Assembly (NCBI RefSeq): GCF_902706035.1
Contig: NZ_CACSJA010000011.1
Coordinates: 86,039-150,038, forward strand
Origin: Pantoea sp. 18069
Lineage (GTDB): Bacteria > Pseudomonadota > Gammaproteobacteria > Burkholderiales > Burkholderiaceae_C
Direction: 5' to 3'
DNA: 64,000 nt
Shown piece after piece: positions 28,196 through 37,506 of the stretch. The notes beneath the pieces were generated by a model. It did not search any database, was not told the DNA's origin, and saw only the letters and a list, made by a program, of their open reading frames with translations. A program made the position numbers and the translations under genes. The first letter of the stretch is position 1; every line of letters begins with the position of its first letter.

Positions 28196-28453
28196 TTACT
28201 TGGCTGCAGTCTTGCCGAAACGGTTGCGGAAGCGCTCGACGCGGCCGCCCATGTTGTCGACCGACTTTTGCGTGCCGGTGTAGAAGGGGTGCGATTCGCT
28301 CGAAGTGTCCAGCTTGAACATAGGCAGTTCGCGGCCGTCTTCGGTCGTGCCCTTTTCCTTGGTGTTCACGCAGGAGCGGGTCACGAATTTGAAGCCGTTG
28401 GACAGGTCAACGAACAGCACTTCGCGGTAGTTGGGGTGAATTCCTTCTTTCAT
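28196..28453 (-). CDS. rpmE2: 50S ribosomal protein L31 type B
   Basis: 85-residue ribosomal protein of the large subunit. N-terminus MKEGIHPNYREVLFVD and C-terminal FYTGTQKSVDN...GRVERFRNRFG are characteristic. It has a single Cys and lacks the CxxC zinc motif, so it is the zinc-independent 'C-minus' form that can replace the zinc-containing L31 under zinc shortage. I see no Zur-like palindrome upstream, so it may be the constitutive L31 here. The start at 28453 was preferred to an in-frame ATG 12 codons upstream because it matches the family. Confidence 0.95.
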   Translation of the reverse strand: MKEGIHPNYREVLFVDLSNGFKFVTRSCVNTKEKGTTEDGRELPMFKLDTSSESHPFYTGTQKSVDNMGGRVERFRNRFGKTAAK

Positions 28454-28540
28454 GATCTTCCTTAGGTCAAGTGCGGTAGCCGTGTCCAACCCGATGCAAC
28501 CTTTGCACCGGTTCGAATTGAACGTACTTTCCGCAATAGA

Positions 28541-28568
28541 AAAGCCCCCGAGTATACCGCGGGGGCTT
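28541..28568 (-). terminator. Terminator after rho
   Basis: Stem AGCCCCCG/CGGGGGCT with an 8-9 base loop (GTATACT region); on the minus strand followed by TTTTC. It lies 35 bases beyond the rho stop and before rpmE2. Confidence 0.82.
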
Positions 28569-28602
28569 GATGTGCAGGCACAGCCATGTGCCGGGGTGGG
28601 GA

Positions 28603-29865
28603 TTAGCCGCCGCGGCGCATCATGTCGAAGAAGTCGTTGTTGGTCTTCGTCGCCTTCATGTTCTTGATCATCAGCTCGGTGGCTTCGACGTCGTCCATGT
28701 TGTAGAGGAACTGGCGCAGGATGCGCGTCTTGTTCAGGATCTCGGGCGACAGCAGCAGCTCCTCGCGGCGCGTGCCGCTCTTGTTGAGCTCGATGGCCGG
28801 GAACACGCGCTTTTCGTAGAGGCGGCGGTTCAGGTGCAGTTCGCTGTTGCCCGTGCCCTTGAATTCCTCAAAGATCACTTCGTCCATGCGGCTGCCGGTG
28901 TCGACCAGCGCCGTGGCGATGATGGTCAGCGAGCCGCCTTCCTCGACCTTGCGCGCCGCGCCGAAGAAGCGCTTGGGGCGTTGCAGGGCGTTGGAGTCGA
29001 CACCGCCCGACAGCACCTTGCCCGACGAGGGCACGACGTTGTTGTAGGCGCGGGCCAGACGCGTGATCGAGTCGAGCAGGATCACCACGTCCTTCTTGAG
29101 TTCGACCAGGCGCTTGGCGCGCTCGATCACCATCTCGGCCACGTGGACATGGCGCGTGGCGGGCTCGTCGAAGGTCGAGGCAATGATTTCGCCCTTGACC
29201 GAGCGCTGCATTTCCGTGACTTCCTCGGGGCGCTCGTCGACCAGCAGCACCATCATGTGCACGTCGGGGTGGTTGGCGGTGATCGCGTGGGCGATGTTCT
29301 GCATCATCATCGTCTTGCCGCTCTTGGGCGGGGCGACGATCAGCGCGCGCTGGCCGCGGCCGATGGGGGCGATGATGTCGATGATGCGGCCGGTGATGTT
29401 CTCTTCCGACTTGATCTCGCGTTCGAGGCGCAGCTGCTCCTTGGGGAACAGCGGCGTCAGGTTCTCGAACATCACCTTGTGCTTGTTCTGCTCGGGCGGG
29501 CCGCCGTTGACCTTGTCGAGCTTGGTCAGCGCGAAGTAGCGCTCGCCATCCTTGGGCGTGCGCACTTCGCCTTCGATCATGTCGCCGGTGTGCAGGTTGA
29601 AGCGGCGCACCTGGCTGGGCGAGATGTAGATGTCGTCCGTGCTGGCGGTGTAGCTGGTGTCGGGGCTGCGCAGGAAACCGAAGCCGTCGGGCAGGATTTC
29701 AAGCACGCCGTCGGCGAACACTTGCTCTCCGGCTTTGGCGCGTTTCTTGATGATGGCAAACATGATTTCCTGTTTGCGCATCCGGCCAACGTTCTCGATC
29801 TCGAGCTCTTCGGCCTGCTTCAAGACTTCAGACACGTGCTGTGCCTTGAGTTCATTAAGGTGCAT
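28603..29865 (-). CDS. rho: Transcription termination factor Rho
   Basis: Hexameric RNA-dependent ATPase/helicase that ends transcription. 420 residues, usual length. N-terminal Rho_N helix bundle ([17 protein letters not shown]), cold-shock-like RNA-binding domain with GFGFLRSPD and [10 protein letters not shown] (~60-90), Walker [11 protein letters not shown] (~180), Walker [12 protein letters not shown] (~265), Q-loop [14 protein letters not shown] and R-loop [16 protein letters not shown] precedes the ATG at 29865; the in-frame ATG upstream at 30048 gives no homologous sequence. Confidence 0.97.
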   Translation of the reverse strand: MHLNELKAQHVSEVLKQAEELEIENVGRMRKQEIMFAIIKKRAKAGEQVFADGVLEILPDGFGFLRSPDTSYTASTDDIYISPSQVRRFNLHTGDMIEGEVRTPKDGERYFALTKLDKVNGGPPEQNKHKVMFENLTPLFPKEQLRLEREIKSEENITGRIIDIIAPIGRGQRALIVAPPKSGKTMMMQNIAHAITANHPDVHMMVLLVDERPEEVTEMQRSVKGEIIASTFDEPATRHVHVAEMVIERAKRLVELKKDVVILLDSITRLARAYNNVVPSSGKVLSGGVDSNALQRPKRFFGAARKVEEGGSLTIIATALVDTGSRMDEVIFEEFKGTGNSELHLNRRLYEKRVFPAIELNKSGTRREELLLSPEILNKTRILRQFLYNMDDVEATELMIKNMKATKTNNDFFDMMRRGG

Positions 29866-30064
29866 GGGGTTACTCCTTGGCGGAGTTAGTGGAATCAGGA
29901 ATGAGGCGGAAGGCTGGGCGATACACGCGGTCGTGGGCCAAGCTTGCCTAGGGATCTCGAAACGGCCGTCGATGCAGTGGGCCGGTGATCTGTGCAGATT
30001 ATGACAGGAAAAATTCTGCAGGTCTGAAATAAAGAACCGGGGCTGCATCGCGCCGCCCCGGACT

Positions 30065-30105
30065 CAGGCAACCTCGTGCGGAAGAACTCCGCCCGAGGTT
30101 GCCTG
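30065..30105 (-). terminator. Stem-loop directly after trxA
   Basis: Perfect 12-bp stem CAGGCAACCTCG/CGAGGTTGCCTG with a 17-base loop, four bases past the trxA stop codon. No T-run follows on the minus strand, so it may stabilise the 3' end or act with Rho rather than as a classical terminator. Confidence 0.5.
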
Positions 30106-30109
30106 TGGA

Positions 30110-30442
30110 TCAAGCGAGTTGCTCGTCCAGGAATGCCGTCAGCTGGGTCTTGCTCAATGCGCCCACCTTGGTCGCAGCGAGTTCGCCGTTCTTGAACAGC
30201 ATCAGCGTGGGGATGCCACGGATGCCGAACTTCGCGGGAATCTCGCGGTTTTCGTCGACGTTCATCTTGGCGATGGTGACCTTGCCCTGGTAGGTGCCCG
30301 CGACTTCGTCGAGGATGGGGGCGATCATCTTGCAGGGGCCGCACCATTCTGCCCAGTAGTCCACCAGCACCGTGGTGCCGGCTTGCAGCACTTCGGCTTC
30401 GAAGGAGGCGTCGGAGAGATGTTTGATGAGGGCGCTTGCCAT
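30110..30442 (-). CDS. trxA: Thioredoxin 1
   Basis: 110-residue cytosolic disulfide reductase. Active site WAEWCGPCK at about residues 29-37, cis-Pro loop [11 protein letters not shown] (~75), and typical C-terminus. AGGTTTCC-type leader precedes the ATG at 30442. Lies upstream of rho on the same strand, a common betaproteobacterial arrangement (trxA-rho), separated by about 240 bases. Confidence 0.97.
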   Translation of the reverse strand: MASALIKHLSDASFEAEVLQAGTTVLVDYWAEWCGPCKMIAPILDEVAGTYQGKVTIAKMNVDENREIPAKFGIRGIPTLMLFKNGELAATKVGALSKTQLTAFLDEQLA

Positions 30443-30642
30443 GGAGGTTTCCTTGGTGTGTTTGCTGAATGGGGCGAAGGTTCGCAGACTGGTTTCGATT
30501 GTGACAGAAACACATCTCCAGTCGGAGCGTATGGGCGACGCCTGGTGCTATGACTGTCATAGCGTAAAACGATGAGAATGCGAATCTGGCGGTATTGTGC
30601 GCGGATGCGCGCCGTCGATTTGTCTTAACGAGGAAAACCTGA

Positions 30643-32004
30643 ATGACTGAAGTCCCCACCCACCGCGCGCAACTGGACTGCGAGGTCGCCATTGTCGGTG
30701 GCGGGCCGGCCGGCCTGATGGCCGCCCAGCGCCTGGCGCAAGCCGGCGTGCGCGTGCATCTGTTCGATGCCATGCCTTCGGTGGGGCGCAAATTCCTGCT
30801 GGCCGGCAAGGGCGGCCTGAACCTGACCCATTCGGAGCCCGCGGATGCGTTTGCCGGGCGCTTTGGCGCACGGCAAACGCAGATCGAGCCGATGCTCGAG
30901 GGCTTTGGCGCCGATCAGGTCAAGGCCTGGGCCGCGGCCCTGGGCATAGAGACTTTTGTCGGCACGTCGGGGCGTGTGTTCCCCGTGGGCATGAAGGCCG
31001 CGCCGCTGCTGCGCGCCTGGCTGGTGCAGTTGCGCGGCCTGGGCGTGCAGTTCCATACGCGCCACCGCTGGCTGGGCTGGGACGAAGCCGGCGCGCTGCG
31101 CTTTGCGACGCGAGCCGGCGAGGTGCCGGCCGGCGAGACGCTGGTGCGCGCGCGTGCGCTGGTGCTGGCATTGGGCGGTGCGAGCTGGCCGCAACTGGGC
31201 TCCGACGGCGCCTGGGCGCCGTGGCTGCAGGCGCGCGGCGTGCAGCTCGCGCCGCTGCAGCCCGCGAACTGCGGCTTCGACGTGCTGAACGTGGCGCCCG
31301 GCAGCGCCGAAACGCGCCGGGAATTCCTGCGCGAACTCGTGGGCCTGGAGGCGGCGCCGGCACGCGGCTGGACGCCGCACTTCCAGCAGCGTTTCGCGGG
31401 CCAGCCGCTCAAGTCGGTGGGCTTGTCGTTCACCGACAGCCAGGGGCAGGCATTCGCGCGGCGCGGCGAGTTCGTCGTCACCGAAACCGGCATCGAAGGC
31501 AGCCTGGTCTATGCGGCTTCGCAGTGGCTGCGCGACGCAATCGCGGCCCAGGGCCATGCCACGCTGCACCTCGACCTGCTGCCCGAGCACGACGCCCAGC
31601 GCGTCGACGCCGAAGTGCGCCACCCGCGCGGCTCGCGCAGCCTGAGCAGCCACCTCAAGAGCCGCCTGGGAATCGATGGCGTGAAGATGGGCCTGCTGCA
31701 TGAAGTGCTGGGGCGCGACGGCGTCAACGACCCGCAGGCGCTGGCCGCGGCAATCAAGGCCTTGCCGCTGACCCTGGTGGCGGCAAGGCCGGTCGCCGAA
31801 GCCATCAGCACCGCGGGCGGCGTGGCTTTTGAAGCGCTCGATTCCAAGGGCATGCTGCAGGCGATTCCCGGCGTGTTCTGCGCGGGCGAAATGCTCGACT
31901 GGGAAGCGCCCACGGGCGGCTATCTGCTGACAGCCTGCCTGGCCAGCGGCGTGCAGGTCGCTGACGGCGTTCGGCAATTTCTGGGCGAGGCGGTCAAGGG
32001 CTGA
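30643..32004 (+). CDS. BaiN/HI0933-like flavoprotein (NAD(P)/FAD-dependent oxidoreductase)
   Basis: 453-residue FAD protein of the HI0933/BaiN (TIGR03862-like) family. N-terminal Rossmann dinucleotide motif VAIVGGGPAGLMAAQRLA at residues ~14-31, FAD-contact KFLLAGKGGLNLTHSE (~49), a second GG motif ALVLALGGASWPQLG (~175), and the C-terminal FAD motif GVFCAGEMLDWEAPTGGYLL (~410). Substrate unknown in most bacteria. GAGG lies at good distance before the ATG at 30643. Stands alone between trxA (divergent) and ffs (converging). Confidence 0.88.
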   Translation: MTEVPTHRAQLDCEVAIVGGGPAGLMAAQRLAQAGVRVHLFDAMPSVGRKFLLAGKGGLNLTHSEPADAFAGRFGARQTQIEPMLEGFGADQVKAWAAALGIETFVGTSGRVFPVGMKAAPLLRAWLVQLRGLGVQFHTRHRWLGWDEAGALRFATRAGEVPAGETLVRARALVLALGGASWPQLGSDGAWAPWLQARGVQLAPLQPANCGFDVLNVAPGSAETRREFLRELVGLEAAPARGWTPHFQQRFAGQPLKSVGLSFTDSQGQAFARRGEFVVTETGIEGSLVYAASQWLRDAIAAQGHATLHLDLLPEHDAQRVDAEVRHPRGSRSLSSHLKSRLGIDGVKMGLLHEVLGRDGVNDPQALAAAIKALPLTLVAARPVAEAISTAGGVAFEALDSKGMLQAIPGVFCAGEMLDWEAPTGGYLLTACLASGVQVADGVRQFLGEAVKG

Positions 32005-32041
32005 TGGCGATACCGGCCGGCGCCCGGCGCCGGTCGAACGC

Positions 32042-32067
32042 AAAACCCCCACTGCATGGTGGGGGCT
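32042..32067 (-). terminator. Hairpin terminator between the flavoprotein and ffs
   Basis: Stem CCCCCAC/GTGGGGG (loop around CATGCA) with TTTTG on the minus strand. It could end transcripts from ffs running leftward and, less well, those of the flavoprotein gene. Confidence 0.6.
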
Positions 32068-32177
32068 GTATCGAAGGGGGAGGGGTGATCGGCGCTGTGC
32101 CGATCGGAAGGGCAAAGGCGGCGTGGCCGGCCATTCCATGAGGACCTCTGCGAATGCAGACATCCTGGAAAGAAGTT

Positions 32178-32270
32178 GACGAGCCTTACCCCCGGCACTG
32201 ACTCTACAGTTAGGGCTGCTTGGTTCCCCACCTGACCCGGTTGGCTGCTTCACCATGCGGGGAGGCCCGT
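32178..32270 (-). ncRNA. ffs: Signal recognition particle RNA (4.5S, small bacterial type)
   Basis: The minus strand reads GGGTCAGGTGGGGAACC then AAGCAGCCC: the SRP domain IV with asymmetric loop and a GGAA tetraloop on a GG/CC stem, as in E. coli 4.5S RNA. The ends GGCCTCCCCGCA (5') and TGCCGGGGGTAAGGC (3') pair to close the long hairpin. About 93 nt; ends are estimates. A TACAAT hexamer (complement of 32279-32284) sits at -10 distance from the 5' end. It binds Ffh for membrane targeting of nascent proteins. Placement next to dnaX is usual. Confidence 0.93.
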
Positions 32271-32278
32271 CACTGGCG

Positions 32279-32284
32279 ATTGTA
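32279..32284 (-). promoter_or_regulatory. Putative -10 element of ffs
   Basis: TACAAT on the minus strand, 7-8 bases before the estimated 5' end of the SRP RNA. A TTGCAA hexamer lies about 20 bases further upstream, longer than the optimal 17. Confidence 0.45.
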
Positions 32285-32434
32285 CCGCAGACCGGCGGGT
32301 CGGTTTGCAAAGAGACCCCAGGATGGATGGGCCGCGATCTTCCAAAGCGCGCGTTGGTGCACTTTGCCTGCGTTGCACGGGTAAAAATACCGGGTTCAGG
32401 CGCCGGCCCCGGTTGGCCCCGTAGAATCGCAGCC

Positions 32435-34417
32435 ATGTCCTACCTCGTGCTTGCCCGCAAATACCGCCCCCGCAATTTCTCAGAAATGGTGGGGCAAGAG
32501 CACGTCGTGCAGGCCTTGTCGAATGCCTTGACGCAGCAGCGCCTGCACCACGCCTACCTGTTCACGGGCACGCGCGGCGTGGGCAAGACCACGGTCTCGC
32601 GCATTCTGGCCAAGTCGCTCAACTGCCAGGGTGCCGATGGCCTGGGCGGCATCACGGCCACGCCCTGCGGCGTCTGCGCGGCCTGTACCGAAATCGACAG
32701 CGGTCGCTTTCCTGATTACACCGAGCTCGACGCGGCGTCCAACCGCGGCGTGGACGAAGTCCAGGGCCTGCTCGAGCAGGCGGTCTACAAGCCGGTGCAG
32801 GGGCGCTTCAAGGTCTTCATGATCGACGAAGTGCACATGCTCACGAACACGGCGTTCAACGCCATGCTCAAGACGCTCGAGGAGCCGCCCGAGTACCTGA
32901 AGTTCGTGCTGGCCACGACCGATCCGCAGAAGGTGCCGATGACGGTGCTGTCGCGCTGCCTGCAGTTCAACCTGCGGCCCATGGCGCCCGAAACCGTGCT
33001 CGACCATCTGGGCCAGGTGCTGGCCGCCGAGAACGTTCCGGCCGAGCCGCAGGCGCTGCGCCTGCTCGCGCGTGCCGCGCGCGGCTCTATGCGCGATGCG
33101 CTGTCGCTGACCGACCAGGCGATTGCGTTTGGCAGCGGGCAATTGCTCGAAGCCGGCGTGCGCCAGATGCTGGGCAGCGTCGATCGCTCCTATGTGTTCC
33201 GCCTGATTGCCGCACTGGCCCAGGGCGATGGCCGCAGCGTGGTCGAGACCGCGGATGCGCTGCGCCTCAACGGCCTGTCGGCCGCGTCCACGCTCGAGGA
33301 AATGGCCGCGGTGCTGCAGCGCATGGCCGTGGTCCAGGCCGTGCCGCAGATGGCGCACGACGAGAGCGACCCCGAAGCCAGCGAGATCGCGCGTCTGGCG
33401 GGTGCCATGCCGGCCGACGAAACCCAACTGCTCTACAGCATCTGCCTGCATGGGCGTGCGGAACTCGGGCTTGCGCCCGACGAGTACGCGGCGCTGACCA
33501 TGGCGCTGCTGCGGCTGCTGGCCTTCAAGGCCCCGGCTGAAAAAAAAACTCCAGCGATAGCTGAAGCGGCCCCGGCCGCTGTTGCGCCAACGCCTGTGGC
33601 GCCGATGCGGGCTGCACCTGCGCCGGCGCCGGTTCCAGCGCCCACGCCAGTGCGCGCGGCCGCGCCCGTGCCGGTCCCTGCGCCTGCCCCTGTGCCAGCG
33701 CCTGCGCCTGCGCCTGCCCCTGCGCCTGCTCCTGTGCCAGCGCCGGCCCCTGTGGCCGCCCCTGCTGTCCCGCGCCAGCGCATAGCGCCCGCTGCGGCAC
33801 AGCGCCAGCCCATGCCCGAAGCCGTGGCATTCGACAGCGACCCCATCGGCATGGACAGCGTCGAATTTGCGCCGCTTGAAGTGCCGCCCTGGGAATCCCT
33901 GCCTTCCGATGCGCCCGCGCCGCGCGCGCCTGTGCCGCAGGCGGCGGTCGAAAGCATGCCCGCGCCCGAACCCATGGTTGCAGCCCGTCCCGCCTGGACA
34001 CCTTCCGAGCCTTCAGGCGAGCCCGTGGTGGCCACGCCCGAAGGCGAGCGCTGGTTTGCGGCCGTGCAGCAGTTGATTGCCAGCGAGGCCATCACGGCGC
34101 TGGTGCGCGAGCTCGCGCTGCAGTCGCAGCTCGTGGGCTGCGAGGGCGACCATTGGACGCTGTGCGTGCAGCGCCAGTCGCTGAACCAGGCGACGGCGCG
34201 CGAGCGGCTGCGCGCGGCGCTGGCCGAAGCCGGCCTGGCGCAGCAACTGAGCGTCGAGATCGGCCCGGTCACGGACACGCCTGCCCGGCGCAACGCCGCT
34301 GCGGCGCAGCAGCGCCAGCGCGTGGCCGAGGACATTGTGATGAATGACCCCCTGGTGCAAACATTGATGCGCGAGCATGGCGCGCGCATTGTGCCGGGTA
34401 GTATCAAACCTGCTTAA
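32435..34417 (+). CDS. dnaX: DNA polymerase III subunits tau (and possibly gamma)
   Basis: Clamp-loader ATPase, 660 residues for the full tau form. Walker A GTRGVGKTT (~46), four-Cys zinc module around CGVCAACTEIDSG (~78-90), Walker B FMIDEVHMLT (~128), sensor 1 LATTDPQKVP and the SRC motif LSRCLQF. Domain III ends near 368. A Pro/Ala-rich linker (~372-460, PAPAPVP repeats) then leads to the C-terminal polymerase-binding domain. At 33540-33548 nine A lie right after domain III; slippage to either other frame meets a stop at 33558 or 33562, giving about 374-376 residues. The ATG at 32435 matches the family N-terminus MSYLVLARKYRP. Confidence 0.96.
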   Translation: MSYLVLARKYRPRNFSEMVGQEHVVQALSNALTQQRLHHAYLFTGTRGVGKTTVSRILAKSLNCQGADGLGGITATPCGVCAACTEIDSGRFPDYTELDAASNRGVDEVQGLLEQAVYKPVQGRFKVFMIDEVHMLTNTAFNAMLKTLEEPPEYLKFVLATTDPQKVPMTVLSRCLQFNLRPMAPETVLDHLGQVLAAENVPAEPQALRLLARAARGSMRDALSLTDQAIAFGSGQLLEAGVRQMLGSVDRSYVFRLIAALAQGDGRSVVETADALRLNGLSAASTLEEMAAVLQRMAVVQAVPQMAHDESDPEASEIARLAGAMPADETQLLYSICLHGRAELGLAPDEYAALTMALLRLLAFKAPAEKKTPAIAEAAPAAVAPTPVAPMRAAPAPAPVPAPTPVRAAAPVPVPAPAPVPAPAPAPAPAPAPVPAPAPVAAPAVPRQRIAPAAAQRQPMPEAVAFDSDPIGMDSVEFAPLEVPPWESLPSDAPAPRAPVPQAAVESMPAPEPMVAARPAWTPSEPSGEPVVATPEGERWFAAVQQLIASEAITALVRELALQSQLVGCEGDHWTLCVQRQSLNQATARERLRAALAEAGLAQQLSVEIGPVTDTPARRNAAAAQQRQRVAEDIVMNDPLVQTLMREHGARIVPGSIKPA

Positions 34418-34438
34418 ACACTGAAAAGGAAACAACCT

Positions 34439-34771
34439 ATGTTCAACAAAGGACAACTCGCCGGCCTCATGAAGCAGGCCCAGGCCATGCAGGACAACCT
34501 CAAGAAGGCCCAGGATGAGTTGGGCCATGTCGAAGTCGAAGGCGAGTCCGGCGCCGGCCTGGTCAAGGTGCTGATGACCTGCAAGCACGACGTCAAGCGC
34601 GTGACCATCGACCCCAGCCTACTGGCCGAGGACAAGGACATGCTCGAGGACCTGGTGGCCGCCGCGTTCAACGCCGCCGTGCGCAAGGCCGAAGAGACTT
34701 CGCAGGAAAAAATGGGCAAGCTGACTGCGGGCATGCCCGGCCTGCCCGGTGGAATGAAGTTCCCTTTCTGA
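34439..34771 (+). CDS. ybaB: YbaB/EbfC family nucleoid-associated protein
   Basis: 110-residue DNA-binding protein of the YbaB/EbfC family; forms dimers that bind DNA and affects nucleoid organisation. N-terminal [20 protein letters not shown] and central [19 protein letters not shown] are typical, with a Gly/Pro-Met C-terminus ([13 protein letters not shown]). It starts 21 bases after dnaX with AAAGGA as ribosome-binding site, the conserved dnaX-ybaB-recR order. Confidence 0.95.
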   Translation: MFNKGQLAGLMKQAQAMQDNLKKAQDELGHVEVEGESGAGLVKVLMTCKHDVKRVTIDPSLLAEDKDMLEDLVAAAFNAAVRKAEETSQEKMGKLTAGMPGLPGGMKFPF

Positions 34772-34825
34772 CATCGCTTGTGGCCGGGCGCAGTGGCTGC
34801 CGGCCCATGCATCGACCTGCAGAGC

Positions 34826-34877
34826 GCCTGCGATCCCGGAGTTCCTGGATCGCATTTGCGTTCGCAGGTCTTTTTTT
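34826..34877 (+). terminator. Possible terminator between ybaB and recR
   Basis: CCTGCGA (34827-34833) pairs with TCGCAGG (34862-34868), directly followed by TC and seven T. A competing inner stem TGCGATCC/GGATCGCA (34829-34854) could block it. Would reduce read-through from dnaX-ybaB into recR. Confidence 0.5.
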
Positions 34878-34908
34878 CGCCTTGCGGCTTGCCCGAGAAT
34901 GAGAATCC

Positions 34909-35505
34909 ATGACCGTCCCCGATGTACATCCCCTCGATGATTTGATCCAGGCCCTGCGTCGCCTGCCGGGGGTGGGCGTCAAGTCGGCCCAGCGCATGGC
35001 CTACCAGCTGTTGCAGCGCGACCGCGAAGGCGCGGTGCAGATCGCGCGCGCGCTGGACACCGCGCTGCAGGAGGTCCAGCATTGCGCACAGTGCCATACG
35101 TTCACCGTGGGCCGCCTGTGCGCGATCTGCCAGGATGAGGGCCGGGATGCGGCACGTCTTTGCGTGGTCGAAACGCCCGCCGACCTGGCCGCGATGGAGC
35201 GCACGGGCGCCTACCAGGGCCGCTACTATGTGCTCATGGGCCGGCTGTCGCCGCTCGACGGCATTGGCCCGCGTGATATAGGCCTGACCGAGCTGCTCGC
35301 GCGCACGGCCGAAGGCGGCGTGCAGGAAGTGATTCTCGCGACCAGCTTCACCGCCGAAGGCGAGGCCACCGCGCATGCGATCAGCGAGGCCTGCAAGAGC
35401 CGCGGCGTGCATGTGACGCGGCTGGCGCGCGGGGTTCCTGTGGGCAGCGAACTCGAGTATGTGGATCTGGGCACGATTGCCCATGCCTTGGTGGATCGCC
35501 GCTGA
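34909..35505 (+). CDS. recR: Recombination mediator RecR
   Basis: Works with RecF/RecO to load RecA at gaps. 198 residues, usual length. Helix-hairpin-helix [18 protein letters not shown] at the N-terminus, four-Cys zinc finger [17 protein letters not shown] (~57-73), then a Toprim domain with [12 protein letters not shown] (~85) and the C-terminal [14 protein letters not shown]. Third gene of dnaX-ybaB-recR, possibly with its own transcription given the hairpin before it. Confidence 0.96.
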   Translation: MTVPDVHPLDDLIQALRRLPGVGVKSAQRMAYQLLQRDREGAVQIARALDTALQEVQHCAQCHTFTVGRLCAICQDEGRDAARLCVVETPADLAAMERTGAYQGRYYVLMGRLSPLDGIGPRDIGLTELLARTAEGGVQEVILATSFTAEGEATAHAISEACKSRGVHVTRLARGVPVGSELEYVDLGTIAHALVDRR

Positions 35506-35543
35506 AAACGGGCTTCGAAAGACTGCAGCAAAGGAGCTATGCC

Positions 35544-35963
35544 ATGAATGCCTTGTCCCCCCATTTCACCGTTGCCTACTGGTGCGTGCTGATTGCCGCG
35601 CTGCTGCCCATGGTCTGCGCCTACCTCGCCAAGGGCCGCGGCTTTGGCAAGCCAAGGGAGCAGGGCGGTTTCGACAACCATGATCCGCGTGCCTGGCTGC
35701 AGCGGCAGACGGGTTTCCAGGCGCGCGCCAATGCGGCCCAGGCGAATAGTTTCGAAGCCCTGCCGTTCTTCATCGGCGCGGTGATCATTGCCCACCAGCT
35801 GGGCGCGCAGCAGACCTGGCTGGACCTGCTGGCGCTGCTGTTCGTGCTGCTGCGCGGCTTCTACATCCTGATGTATGTCGCCGACATGGCGACGGCGCGC
35901 AGCCTGGTCTGGGCCGTGGCCATGTTCGTCAACGTGGCGATCCTGTTCATCGGCTATCGCTGA
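35544..35963 (+). CDS. MAPEG family membrane protein
   Basis: 139-residue integral membrane protein with four predicted helices (~10-28, ~70-88, ~92-110, ~117-135). Between the first two are the family landmarks RAWLQRQTGFQARANAAQANSFEALP, close to the MAPEG pattern of an amphipathic linker and NxxE. Eukaryotic relatives handle eicosanoids and glutathione; bacterial roles are mostly unknown. AAGGAG precedes the ATG. A short GCAGCCC/GGGCTGC hairpin (35968-35986) lies between it and the converging mltD. Confidence 0.85.
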   Translation: MNALSPHFTVAYWCVLIAALLPMVCAYLAKGRGFGKPREQGGFDNHDPRAWLQRQTGFQARANAAQANSFEALPFFIGAVIIAHQLGAQQTWLDLLALLFVLLRGFYILMYVADMATARSLVWAVAMFVNVAILFIGYR

Positions 35964-35994
35964 GTTCGCAGCCCCGGGCGGGCTGCCGCGCGGC

Positions 35995-37506
35995 TCAGCG
36001 CTTCTTGACCTTGGACGGCGTGCCGCCCTTCTTGCTGGTCTGCGCCGGGGCCTTGTTCGAACGCGCCGAGACCGCGACCTTGGCGCCCGCACGCGGGCGC
36101 GAAGCCGTGACCGAGGCTGCGCGCAGCGGCAGGAACATGACGATCGACTGCCCGGCCTGCAGGGCCGAGCCGACCTTGAGGCCATTCCAGTCGGCGACGC
36201 TGGCCGCGCTGACCCGGTGGCGGCGCGCGAGGCTGGCCACGGTATCGCGCTTTTGCGCCTTGACGGTGGTGCGGCGGGTCACGACTTCCGGCGCGAACGC
36301 CATGTGGCCATTGTCGGCCACCTGGCTGGATACATCGGTCAGCGTGCTCGCGGTGCGCGGCACCATCAGCGCCGAACCGGCCTTGATCACCATGCGGGGC
36401 GGGATGTTGTTGATCGCGCGCAAGCCGTCCTCGCTCATGCCCACGCGCTGGGCGGCGTCGGCCACGGTGAGCGTCGAAGGCACGGTCCAGACGGTCCAGC
36501 TCGAATACTGGCCCTTGTCGTAGGCGTCGAGGTTGCGCTCGAACACCTTGGCGTTGTCCCAGGGCAGCAGGATCTGCGGAATGCCGGCGGCGAAGATCAC
36601 GGGCCGGCTCAGCGAAGGATTGAGGGCGCGGAAATCGGCCACCGTCACGTCGGCGAGCTTGGCTGCGAGTTCCACGTCGATGTCGCGCTTGATGTCGACA
36701 GCCTGGAAGTAGGGGTGGTTCTCTATCAGTGGCAGCTCGGCGCTGAAGGCCTCGGGCGTGCTGACGATGTTCTTCACGGCCTGCAGCTTGGGCACATACA
36801 GCCGCGTTTCCGCGGGCATGTTGAGTTCGGCATAGGTGATGCCCAGGCCGGCCTTGCGGTTGCGCGCGATCGCGCGTCCTACGCTGCCTTCGCCCCAGTT
36901 GTAGGCGGCCAGCGCCAGGTGCCAGTCGCCGAACATGCCGTGGAGCTTTTGCAGGTAGTCGAGCGCGGCGCGCGTCGAGGCCAGCACGTCGCGGCGGTCG
37001 TCGCGAAAGACATTCTGCTTGAGGTCGAAATAGGTGCCGGTGGCGGGCATGAACTGCCACATGCCGGCGGCCTTGGCGCTGGACACGGCCTGCGGATTGA
37101 ACGCGCTCTCGATATAGGGCAGCAGCGCGAGCTCCGTCGGCATGTCGCGGCGCTCGAGCTCTTCGACGATGTGGAACAGGTATTTGCTCGAGCGCTCGGT
37201 CATGCGCAGGATGTAGTCGGGCCGGCTCGCATACCACTGCTCGCGGTCCTGCACCAGTTCATGGTCGAGGTCGGGCATGGCAAAGCCGCGCCGGATGCGC
37301 TCCCACAGATCGGCCGGTGCCGACAGCGAGGCCACGCCGGGCGCCGTGACCTGGGTGCGCTTGATCGGGCTCAGCGCGCCATTCGGGTAGTCGGGCGTGT
37401 GGCTGGAGGCGGTCTGGGGCGTGGGGGAGGATGCGTCGGGCGTGACGGTGGCGCAGCCAGCGAGCCAGAGCACGCTGCTGAGCAATACGGGGTAGAGAAG
37501 CTTCAT
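35995..37506 (-). CDS. mltD: Membrane-bound lytic murein transglycosylase D
   Basis: Outer-membrane lipoprotein that cleaves peptidoglycan to 1,6-anhydromuropeptides. About 503 residues. Signal peptide with lipobox LAGC (~15-18), then the SLT domain with catalytic Glu in LLPYIESAFNPQAVSSAKAA and AAGMWQFMPATGTYF, AYNWGEGSVGRAI. LysM-like modules follow (WTVPSTLTVADAAQRVGMS; KAQKRDTVASLARRHRVSA). C-terminus is Lys/Ser/Ala-rich and basic. I used the ATG at 37506 (MKLLYPVLL); an ATG six codons earlier overlaps the gloB stop and is possible. Confidence 0.93.
   Translation of the reverse strand: MKLLYPVLLSSVLWLAGCATVTPDASSPTPQTASSHTPDYPNGALSPIKRTQVTAPGVASLSAPADLWERIRRGFAMPDLDHELVQDREQWYASRPDYILRMTERSSKYLFHIVEELERRDMPTELALLPYIESAFNPQAVSSAKAAGMWQFMPATGTYFDLKQNVFRDDRRDVLASTRAALDYLQKLHGMFGDWHLALAAYNWGEGSVGRAIARNRKAGLGITYAELNMPAETRLYVPKLQAVKNIVSTPEAFSAELPLIENHPYFQAVDIKRDIDVELAAKLADVTVADFRALNPSLSRPVIFAAGIPQILLPWDNAKVFERNLDAYDKGQYSSWTVWTVPSTLTVADAAQRVGMSEDGLRAINNIPPRMVIKAGSALMVPRTASTLTDVSSQVADNGHMAFAPEVVTRRTTVKAQKRDTVASLARRHRVSAASVADWNGLKVGSALQAGQSIVMFLPLRAASVTASRPRAGAKVAVSARSNKAPAQTSKKGGTPSKVKKR

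Noticed and set aside
28454..28600. Zur site upstream of rpmE2
   Set aside because: No AT-rich Zur-type palindrome is visible; the region holds only the rho terminator and an ordinary leader.
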